DNA of 9,282 bases from Desulfocapsa sp. (lineage in GTDB: Bacteria > Desulfobacterota > Desulfobulbia > Desulfobulbales > Desulfocapsaceae). Both the position numbers and the translations under genes were made by a program. Location of the stretch: assembly GCA_029934815.1 (NCBI GenBank), contig JAOZLM010000047.1, forward strand, positions 1,876-11,157, written 5' to 3'. Positions 1 to 5,326 of this stretch are shown one piece after another (positions within the stretch are counted from its first letter, which is position 1; every line of letters starts with the position of its first letter). The notes beneath the pieces were generated by a model. That model was not told the DNA's origin. It made no database searches and worked only from the letters and a program-made list of their open reading frames with translations.

Positions 1-111
1 AATCAGTTTACGAACGTATCTGATTGCTGATTTTGATGATGTTTCTTAAATAGCCCCCCCCTCACGATAATACGGTAATGGCTAGCGTAGTTTTCCCGTA
101 TTTTTTCCGTA

Positions 112-140
112 TTGACCCTTGCCTCCTAATAGAGGATATT
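112..140 (+). promoter_or_regulatory. Candidate sigma-70-type promoter for the first PPK2 gene
   Basis: A -35-like TTGACC (112-117, 5 of 6 consensus) is followed after exactly 17 bases by a -10-like GATATT (135-140, 4 of 6). Transcription would begin near 147 and leave a leader of about 80 bases before the ATG at 230. This is a consensus match only, and AT-rich intergenic DNA gives chance matches. Confidence 0.4.
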
Positions 141-229
141 CCCTCTGTATCTAAATCTATTATAAAAACTTCTGAGGTCTGTGAATTTGATGGACCATCA
201 GGGGCAACCACCAGCAGGAGAGGGGAGTT

Positions 230-1318
230 ATGGCAACAAAACCAAAAGCTACAAGTGGGAAGGCAACTGCAGCTACGGCCAGCCAGGATAAAAAACCGGT
301 GAAGAAAACAAAGTCTGAGGCAAGTAGTAAGAAAATTCTAAAACCTGTAAAGTTATCTGATAACAAGAAAGTTGCTGCCAAGAGAAAAAGAGGCAAAAAG
401 GCAAAAACCTGCAAAAGTAAAAATCCCTCAACGGTATGTTACAAAAAGAAGGATGTTTCCCTTAAGCAATTGCTCAATGACTATGAAGAATTGAAAAAAG
501 GCTCTCCTTCGCTAAATAAGTTCCAGAAGAAAGCTATTCGTCGATATCATCGTGAAGAGGCTCTAAAACCTTATCAGGCTGAACTCATCAGAATGCAGAA
601 GTGTCTGGAAAAGAGTAATCGCCGGATGATTATTCTTTTTGAAGGTCGTGATGCTGCCGGGAAAGGTGGTACCATTCGTCGTGTAACTCGCTATATGAAC
701 GAGAAACATTACCGGGTTGTTGCAATGGCAAAGCCCACCGAATATGAAAAAACCCAATGGTTTTTCCAGAAATATATTGCCCAGCTTCCACGTGGTGGTG
801 AAGTGGTGCTCTTTGATCGTTCCTGGTATAACCGTGCAGTTGTGGAACCGGTGTTTGGCTTTTGTACAAAGGAGGAATATAAAAATTTTATGCAGGGAGT
901 TGTTGGCTTTGAGAAGGATTTGGTTCGGCAGGGAACCATATTTGTGAAATTGTACTTTTCCGTTGTGAAAGGTGAGCAGGCCAAACGTTTTAAAAGACGT
1001 AAAAGTGACCCGTTACGACAGTGGAAACTTTCAGAGATTGATGTGCAGGCACAGGACAGATGGGATGACTTTACTACCCAGAAGTATGAGATGCTGAAAA
1101 AAACGCATACCAATATTGCACCCTGGACTATTATTCGATCAAATAACAAACATGAAGCACGTGTGAATGCCATGAAGGTTATTTTGAATGCGGTTCCTTA
1201 TGATAGAGGAAGTAGTGATCTTGATTTTGTGCCGGATCCAGCCATTGTTATTTCCGGATCACGGGAAAAAGAGATAATGGATGCACAGCGCATTAAATTA
1301 GGAAGCTTCACAGGCTAA
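230..1318 (+). CDS. ppk2: Polyphosphate kinase 2 (PPK2) with lysine-rich N-terminal extension
   Basis: This is a cytoplasmic PPK2-family kinase of 362 residues. The family moves phosphate between inorganic polyphosphate and nucleotides, and class I members mostly make ATP or GTP from ADP or GDP. The core spans roughly residues 75-345. It has a Walker A loop, FEGRDAAGKGG (137-147, Lys145), a Walker B-type FDRSWYNR (195-202) followed by VEPVFGFC, and a basic lid around 252-268 ending in DPLRQWKLS. The G-R-D-A-A-G-K-G-G form of the P-loop fits class I rather than class III, whose loops usually read G-M-D-x-x-G-K-D-G. About 75 residues precede the core and contain 24 Lys but only four acidic residues, resembling histone H1-like tails. 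The start is supported by AGGAG at 216-220, nine bases before the ATG. A second PPK2 gene lies 185 bp downstream. Family assignment is firm; class and preferred direction are inferred. Confidence 0.95.
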   Translation: MATKPKATSGKATAATASQDKKPVKKTKSEASSKKILKPVKLSDNKKVAAKRKRGKKAKTCKSKNPSTVCYKKKDVSLKQLLNDYEELKKGSPSLNKFQKKAIRRYHREEALKPYQAELIRMQKCLEKSNRRMIILFEGRDAAGKGGTIRRVTRYMNEKHYRVVAMAKPTEYEKTQWFFQKYIAQLPRGGEVVLFDRSWYNRAVVEPVFGFCTKEEYKNFMQGVVGFEKDLVRQGTIFVKLYFSVVKGEQAKRFKRRKSDPLRQWKLSEIDVQAQDRWDDFTTQKYEMLKKTHTNIAPWTIIRSNNKHEARVNAMKVILNAVPYDRGSSDLDFVPDPAIVISGSREKEIMDAQRIKLGSFTG

Positions 1319-1443
1319 ATGGATTTGTAAAAAGGCTTCATCTTCTTCGTTACTGCAAAATTATAATCATTACGACGTACTTGAGTACGACGGAATAATT
1401 ATAATTTTGCGTGCCTCGAATATGAAGCTTTTTACAAACCCAT
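1319..1443. repeat. 125-bp palindromic repeat element, copy 1
   Basis: This long imperfect inverted repeat starts on the base after the first PPK2 stop codon. Outer arms 1319-1341 and 1422-1443 pair with one substitution and one extra base. Inner arms 1355-1380 and 1385-1410 pair at 23 of 26 positions around a TTGA loop. The stretch between outer and inner arms (about 1342-1354 and 1411-1421) pairs poorly. A second copy of identical length lies at 2416-2540 with about 84% identity. It has no coding capacity and resembles a MITE or a large REP-type element. If transcribed it would fold into a strong hairpin and could terminate or stabilise the PPK2 mRNA. Confidence 0.9.
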
Positions 1444-1503
1444 TGCGGATTTTGTTTTGTTTAAAAACAACAATAATTAAAAATAATTAATAGAGGTGTC
1501 GTT

Positions 1504-2397
1504 ATGGGTCAGAAAGTGGATAAGAAAAAGAAACCGGTAAAGCTTGCAGAAGGTACTGCAATCAGAAATGTAGATTCAAAAGAAAGTAAAAAACGTCAGG
1601 CGGTATGGATTAAGAAGTGGCATCTGGAGTATGAAGAAGATCTTCGTGTTCTGCAGATTGAGCTTATGAAAATGCAACAATCCATGCAGGCAAGTGGTAA
1701 AAGGGTTCTGGCGATATTCGAAGGACGTGATGCTGCTGGAAAGGGTGGTACTATCAAGCGTATTATCGCGCATCTCAACCCCAGAAGTTATAACGTGGTG
1801 GCGCTTGCCAAGCCAAATGAAACAGAACTTAGTCAATGGTACTTCCAGCGTTACACATCCCATCTGCCAACAGCAGGGGAATTTACCATATTTGATAGAA
1901 GTTGGTACAATCGTGCAATGGTTGAACCAGTCATGGGCTTTTGCAGCGACGAGCAGAATAAGCGCTTTTTGAAAGATGTTCCCATGCTTGAGGAGCTGCT
2001 GGTAAAAGATGGCATCACTCTTTTTAAGTTTTATTTTTCTGTTTCCAAAGATGTACAGAAAGAGCGATTTGATTCAAGAAAGCATGATCCGTTGAAGCAG
2101 TATAAGTTGTCACCAGTTGATAATCTCGCTCAAAAATACTGGAATGAGTACGCCATTCGTAAGTTTCAGATGTTATCTGAAACAAATCGAACCCTGGCAC
2201 CATGGACTGTTGTTCGTTCTGATAATAAGAAAATGGCGCGGATTAATTGCATTAAGCATATCCTCAGTAATATGGATTATGAGGGTAAACTTCCGCTAAA
2301 ACAGCTGCACCCTGATCCTAAAATTGTTATCTCAGGAATTGAAGAATTACGTCATATGGAAAAAAATCTGATGACACCCGATAAACTGCATGGGTAA
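1504..2397 (+). CDS. ppk2: Polyphosphate kinase 2 (PPK2), second paralogue
   Basis: This is a PPK2-family kinase of 297 residues, the normal length for a single-domain enzyme, predicted to be cytoplasmic and to interconvert polyphosphate and nucleoside di/triphosphates. Walker A FEGRDAAGKGG lies at residues 72-82 (Lys80), Walker B-type FDRSWYNR at 130-137, then VEPVMGFC, and the lid ERFDSRKHDPLKQYKLS at 187-203. The N-terminus has only a short basic stretch (KVDKKKKPVK, 4-13), unlike the long tail of its neighbour. By eye about half of the aligned core residues match the upstream gene, so the pair is an old duplication or separate acquisitions rather than a recent copy. The ATG follows GAGGTG at about 1495-1500. 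A palindromic repeat and then a hairpin-plus-T-tract terminator follow, so the gene probably ends its transcription unit. Two PPK2 genes may differ in substrate (ADP versus GDP) or direction, which the sequence cannot settle. Confidence 0.95.
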   Translation: MGQKVDKKKKPVKLAEGTAIRNVDSKESKKRQAVWIKKWHLEYEEDLRVLQIELMKMQQSMQASGKRVLAIFEGRDAAGKGGTIKRIIAHLNPRSYNVVALAKPNETELSQWYFQRYTSHLPTAGEFTIFDRSWYNRAMVEPVMGFCSDEQNKRFLKDVPMLEELLVKDGITLFKFYFSVSKDVQKERFDSRKHDPLKQYKLSPVDNLAQKYWNEYAIRKFQMLSETNRTLAPWTVVRSDNKKMARINCIKHILSNMDYEGKLPLKQLHPDPKIVISGIEELRHMEKNLMTPDKLHG

Positions 2398-2415
2398 CTT
2401 CTGTTCGTAATCTTG

Positions 2416-2540
2416 ATGGATTCGTAAAAACTCTTCATCTTCTTCGTTACTGCAAATTTCATATCATTTCAACGTACCTTAGTACGCCGAAATAATATGA
2501 AATTTCCGTGCCTCGAACATGAAGTTTTTTACAAACCCAT
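2416..2540. repeat. 125-bp palindromic repeat element, copy 2
   Basis: This is the same length as copy 1 and aligns to it without gaps, with about 20 differences by hand count. Inner arms 2452-2477 and 2482-2507 pair at 22 of 26 positions around a CTTA loop. Outer arms start at 2416 and end at 2540 (2415-2541 if one more G-C pair is counted). It begins 18 bases after the second PPK2 stop. Most differences from copy 1 fall in the inner arms, where four are compensated on the opposite strand, so each copy keeps its own pairing. Confidence 0.9.
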
Positions 2541-2550
2541 CTTGGTTTTG

Positions 2551-2569
2551 GACTTTTTACGAGTCCATC
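2551..2569. repeat. Isolated terminal-repeat fragment of the same element family
   Basis: The reverse complement of these 19 bases matches the left end of copy 2 (2415-2433) at 17 of 19 positions, and it lies just beyond the right end of copy 2. It looks like a leftover or alternative right terminus from a nested insertion or an earlier copy. It is short, but the match is well above what composition would suggest. Confidence 0.6.
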
Positions 2570-2571
2570 CA

Positions 2572-2624
2572 TCTTTGCTTGCTTGCATCCTGTAAGTAAG
2601 CAGAGATTGTCCTTTTATTTTTTT
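2572..2624 (+). terminator. Intrinsic terminator after the PPK2 pair
   Basis: Bases 2572-2587 pair with 2591-2606 to form a 16-bp stem with three G-U pairs and a TCC loop. Six bases later comes a T-rich run (2613-2624, TTTTATTTTTTT). No coding sequence overlaps it, and it separates the PPK2 genes from the next promoter region. Confidence 0.65.
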
Positions 2625-2697
2625 CCACCCAACTGTTTTCTTTGCAAATAAATATATTTTTAGTCGTATGAAAGATTCCCCTTGATTTTGTGCATAA

Positions 2698-2723
2698 TGC
2701 CATTATATTTTTGTGTAATGGCA
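2698..2723. promoter_or_regulatory. Inverted repeat overlapping the promoter of the NifX-like operon
   Basis: TGCCATTATA (2698-2707) and TGTAATGGCA (2714-2723) form a 10-bp dyad with one G-T mismatch and a six-base spacer. The right arm covers the -24-like element at 2719-2724, so a protein bound here would compete with, or position, the polymerase. Operator function is inferred. Confidence 0.4.
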
Positions 2724-2735
2724 CGTTACTTGACA
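2719..2735 (+). promoter_or_regulatory. Candidate sigma-54 (-24/-12) promoter
   Basis: TGGCACG (2719-2725), four bases, then TTGACA (2730-2735). Spacing between the GG and the downstream G is the 12 bases expected for sigma-54, and the -24 half is perfect. The -12 half has GA where GC is nearly invariant, which weakens the call. A start near 2747 gives a short leader to the ATG at 2770. Orange-protein operons of Desulfovibrio vulgaris are reported to depend on sigma-54, which makes the reading reasonable for this gene set. Confidence 0.4.
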
Positions 2736-2769
2736 TTTTGGTGTCGCAATACTAACTGGAGAAAACATA

Positions 2770-3246
2770 ATGAAAATAGCTATTTCTGCAACAGAAGGAA
2801 GTCTTGACGCACAAGTGGATCAACGCTTTGGCAGGGCTGCATGGTTTCTATTAATTGAAACACAAACAGGCGAGTTACTCGAGGCAATTGATAACACTAC
2901 AGGAAAAGAAGCTGCTCATGGAGCAGGGATATCTGCTGCTGCACTGGTAGCCGATAAAGGTGTGCAGGCAGTGTTAACTGGCCGGGTTGGCCCAAAAGCA
3001 GAACCGATTCTTCAAAAGGCAAAAGTACAGATTGTAAATGATATCAGTGGTAGCGTTCTGGATGCTGTGACTGGTTTTGGCCAAGGAAAACAAGCTGTTC
3101 CTACCGCAAATACCCAACAAGACAATACATCACAAAATTGTAACAATGACGGTTGCGGTGGCGGAGGCGGTGGTGGCCGTGGTATGGGACAGGGAAAAGG
3201 ACAGGGAAGAGGAATGGGTCAGGGGCGCGGACAGTGTCGCAGGTAA
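2770..3246 (+). CDS. NifX/NifB-type dinitrogenase iron-molybdenum cofactor-domain protein with Gly-rich tail
   Basis: This is a small cytoplasmic protein of 158 residues. Residues 1-105 match the NifX/NifB-C fold: an opening MKIAISATEG strand, QRFGRAAWFLLIE (18-30), an AAHGAGISAAALVADKGVQAVLTGRVGPKA core and a closing VTGFGQGKQ. Proteins of this family bind Fe-Mo or other metal-sulfur clusters, and the orange protein, which carries a Mo/Cu cluster, has this domain. The tail (about 124-158) is unusual: CNNDGC (124-129), a run of glycines, then two near-identical ten-residue units starting at residue 138 (GMGQGKGQGR and GMGQGRGQCR). The start is supported by GGAGAA nine bases upstream. The gene is followed after 15 bases by the first of two MinD-ferredoxin ATPases, which points to a joint role in handling a metal cluster or in a MinD-type positioning complex. 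The exact cofactor cannot be read from sequence. Confidence 0.88.
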   Translation: MKIAISATEGSLDAQVDQRFGRAAWFLLIETQTGELLEAIDNTTGKEAAHGAGISAAALVADKGVQAVLTGRVGPKAEPILQKAKVQIVNDISGSVLDAVTGFGQGKQAVPTANTQQDNTSQNCNNDGCGGGGGGGRGMGQGKGQGRGMGQGRGQCRR

Positions 3247-3261
3247 CACAGGAGATTTAGG

Positions 3262-4098
3262 ATGCAAATAGCAGTGGCAAGTGGGAAAGGTGGAACCGGT
3301 AAAACTACGGTTTCCACTAGTTTAGCACTTAGTTGTGATACGGCCGTACAATATCTGGATTGCGATGTGGAGGAACCAAACGGCCATATTTTCTTAAATC
3401 CAAAATTTGATCACAGCGAAGTGATAACCGCAATAATCCCTGAATTGGACGAAGAAAAATGTACGGCCTGTGGAAAGTGCAGGGATATCTGCAACTATAA
3501 CGCAATTGCCCAGTTTGGTGAAAATGTGATGATTTTTCCTGAGATGTGCCATTCGTGTCTTGGTTGTTTCAGGGTCTGTGAAGATGATGCCCTGATTTCT
3601 GCCACTCGTGAACTAGGTGTTCTTGAGTCAGGAATGGCAGGCGATATCGAATTTGTGCATGGTACAGTACGGATTGGTGAGGCCATGGGTGTTCCCCTGC
3701 TAAAGGCCGTGAAGAAAAAAGCTGATCCGGAAAAAATAACAATTATTGATGCACCTCCCGGTACATCCTGTTCTTTTGTTGAGAGTATTAATGGTGCTGA
3801 TTATGTCATTCTGGTCACTGAACCAACACCTTTTGGGTTGCATGATTTAAAACTTGCAGTTGAAGTCCTACAGAATTTCAATATACCAGGCGGGATAATA
3901 ATCAATCGATCCGATCTGGGTGATGATAAGGTGCAAGCCTTCTGTAAAGAGCAAAATCTTCCCGTTCTTATGGAAATACCTTTCCAGAGGAAAATTGCAG
4001 AAGGGTATGCCAGGGGTGTGAATTTAATCGATACAGTTCCTGAATTACGAAAAGATTTTAATGATGTGCTGTCTCGTTTGATAGCCGAAAGAGTATGA
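3262..4098 (+). CDS. MinD/Mrp-superfamily P-loop ATPase with inserted 2x[4Fe-4S] ferredoxin domain (first of pair)
   Basis: This is a 278-residue cytoplasmic ATPase of the SIMIBI class. The deviant Walker A loop GKGGTGKTT is at residues 8-16 (signature Lys9, P-loop Lys14), YLDCDVEEPN (31-40) is the switch I-like segment, and IIDAPPGTSC (161-170) is Walker B/switch II. Inserted between these, two CxxCxxCxxxC motifs (Cys 67/70/73/77 and 96/99/102/106) should bind two 4Fe-4S clusters. INRSDLGDD (215-222) resembles the family's base-recognition segment. Relatives occur in Desulfovibrio beside orange-protein genes and commonly occur as adjacent pairs, as here. Coupling ATP use to electron transfer or cluster delivery is the likely role. 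The ATG follows AGGAG near 3250. The next gene starts 13 bases after the stop, so the two are probably co-transcribed and may form a heterodimer. Confidence 0.92.
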   Translation: MQIAVASGKGGTGKTTVSTSLALSCDTAVQYLDCDVEEPNGHIFLNPKFDHSEVITAIIPELDEEKCTACGKCRDICNYNAIAQFGENVMIFPEMCHSCLGCFRVCEDDALISATRELGVLESGMAGDIEFVHGTVRIGEAMGVPLLKAVKKKADPEKITIIDAPPGTSCSFVESINGADYVILVTEPTPFGLHDLKLAVEVLQNFNIPGGIIINRSDLGDDKVQAFCKEQNLPVLMEIPFQRKIAEGYARGVNLIDTVPELRKDFNDVLSRLIAERV

Positions 4099-4111
4099 GG
4101 ACTATTTTCCC

Positions 4112-5008
4112 ATGAAAGAAATATTAGTGTTGAGTGGTAAGGGCGGCACAGGAAAAACGTCCATAATCGGCTCTTTTGCTCACCTTGCAAAATCAAAGGT
4201 GATGCTCGATTGTGATGTTGATGCCTCAGATTTACATTTGCTTTTGTCTCCCACAACAGTTGAGGAGCATGAGTTTATAGCAGGTGTTAAAGCACGTGTT
4301 GAAACAGATAAATGTACGGCTTGTGGGCTGTGTGAGGAGTTGTGCCAGTTTGAATCAATAAACATGGAAGAAACAGCTGTTATATCCAAATTGTCCTGTG
4401 AAGGCTGTGGCGTTTGCGCTCATTTCTGCCCGGAAGATGCAATAAGGCTCGACGAAAATCATTGCGGAACCTGGTATATTTCAGACACTGATTATGGTCC
4501 TTTTGTTCATTCACAGCTTTTTGCAGGAGAGGAAAATTCAGGAAAGCTGGTGTCACATATTAAGAATGAAGCACGAAAAGTGGCTGAAAAAACAGGTGCA
4601 GAGCTTATTCTTATTGATGGTTCACCCGGTGTGGGTTGTCCTGTAATTGCTTCTCTTTCAAATGTGGATATGGTGCTTGCGGTCACTGAACCTTCCCAGT
4701 CCGGTAAGCATGATCTTGAGAGAATTCTCGAACTTGCTGAGCATTTTAAGATTGTTACCAAGCTCTGCATCAATAAGTGGGATCTTCACACCGAGCTCAG
4801 TGATGAAATTGAACTGATGGCTGAAAAACGAAATGTTGAGGTTCTTGGTAAAATTCCTTTTGATCCGGCAGTCATAGAGTGTCAAATTCAGGGTATTCCG
4901 GTTACTGCCAGTGAGTCAAGTCTTGCTGCGTATTCAATAAAGGATTTGTGGAAAAAGTTACAGGATAGTGTTGCTGCTTTGCCTGCGAAGAAGGCAGTAT
5001 CCCTGTAG
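4112..5008 (+). CDS. MinD/Mrp-superfamily P-loop ATPase with inserted 2x[4Fe-4S] ferredoxin domain (second of pair)
   Basis: This is the 298-residue partner of the preceding ATPase, with the same architecture. Walker A GKGGTGKTS is at residues 9-17 (Lys15), MLDCDVDASD at 31-40, and Walker B/switch II LIDGSPGVGC at 167-176. Ferredoxin cysteines are at 68/71/74/78 and 96/99/102/106, with extra cysteines at 118 and 176. The insert after the second cluster (118-148) is longer than in the first protein. It contains HCGTWYISDTDYGPFVHSQL, a feature typical of one of the two members in such tandem pairs as I recall them. The ribosome site GAGG overlaps the stop codon of the upstream gene, which suggests coupled translation. 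Two non-identical ATPases with two clusters each suggest a heterodimeric electron- or cluster-transfer machine serving the NifX-like protein. That last step is inference. Confidence 0.92.
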   Translation: MKEILVLSGKGGTGKTSIIGSFAHLAKSKVMLDCDVDASDLHLLLSPTTVEEHEFIAGVKARVETDKCTACGLCEELCQFESINMEETAVISKLSCEGCGVCAHFCPEDAIRLDENHCGTWYISDTDYGPFVHSQLFAGEENSGKLVSHIKNEARKVAEKTGAELILIDGSPGVGCPVIASLSNVDMVLAVTEPSQSGKHDLERILELAEHFKIVTKLCINKWDLHTELSDEIELMAEKRNVEVLGKIPFDPAVIECQIQGIPVTASESSLAAYSIKDLWKKLQDSVAALPAKKAVSL

Positions 5009-5069
5009 GAATGTTCTGACCAGATAAAATAAATATATTCAATCGGTCCCATTGTCATGGGAACAAAGG

Positions 5070-5230
5070 CTTTCCTGATTACCACTAAAGCTCAGCCACC
5101 GCCTCAGTCATTCCGGACTTGATCCGGAATCTCATCGGAACTAGCTGTTTTTACAAGATTCCGGATCAAGTCCGGAATGACGGAATCGTAGAAAACGAAC
5201 AAAACTGAGGTTCGATGGTAATCAAGAAGG
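5070..5230. repeat. 161-bp inverted-repeat element with nested REP-like palindrome
   Basis: Outer arms 5070-5095 and 5205-5230 are inverted repeats matching at about 20 of 26 positions. Inside, 5107-5131 and 5157-5181 are a perfect 25-bp inverted repeat, and each arm is itself a partial palindrome (ATTCCGGA, five bases, TCCGGAAT). There is no open reading frame. From memory, the inner ATTCCGGA/TCCGGAAT palindrome resembles dispersed intergenic repeats in many proteobacterial genomes. It separates the ATPase pair from the MBL-fold gene and may act as a transcription boundary, though no T-tract follows. Confidence 0.85.
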
Positions 5231-5247
5231 TTTTGGCTCAGATTTTC

Positions 5248-5276
5248 TTGTGTAGGTACTATTTATGTAGTACTAT
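5248..5276 (+). promoter_or_regulatory. Weak candidate promoter region with two small dyads ahead of the MBL-fold gene
   Basis: TTGTGT (5248-5253), a 17-base gap, then TACTAT (5271-5276) is a poor but correctly spaced promoter match. The inverted repeat GTACTA/TAGTAC (5256-5261 and 5268-5273) lies within it, and a second one, GTGC-ATTA-GCAC, follows at 5280-5291. The dyads suggest an operator. A promoter somewhere between 5231 and 5310 is likely because the repeat element interrupts the upstream operon. Confidence 0.25.
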
Positions 5277-5306
5277 TTTGTGCATTAGCACTTTATTGGG
5301 ATGACA

Positions 5307-5321
5307 CTAAGGAGACCTTAG
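5307..5321 (+). promoter_or_regulatory. Ribosome-binding site inside a perfect small hairpin
   Basis: CTAAGG (5307-5312), AGA, CCTTAG (5316-5321) is a perfect 6-bp stem with a three-base loop. It contains the AAGGAG ribosome site of the MBL-fold gene (ATG at 5327). Folding would hide part of the site, so it may tune translation. A six-bp stem is short and could be chance. Confidence 0.35.
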
Positions 5322-5326
5322 AAGAA

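Noticed and set aside
69..106. AATACGG/CCGTATT inverted repeat followed by a T-run, possible terminator of an upstream gene
   Set aside because: The stem is only seven base pairs with a 20-base loop, and the T-run belongs partly to the stem, so it is not convincing.
78..302. Open reading frame of 74 codons overlapping the start of the first PPK2 gene
   Set aside because: It overlaps the well-supported PPK2 start and its ribosome site, and its product has no recognisable features.
2730..2757. TTGACA at 2730-2735 as a sigma-70 -35 box
   Set aside because: With normal spacing the -10 would fall at about 2753-2758 (TAACTG), so transcription would begin inside the ribosome site and start codon region.
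5047..5062. TCCCAT-TGTC-ATGGGA hairpin after the second ATPase gene as a terminator
   Set aside because: It is only six base pairs, and no T-tract follows.
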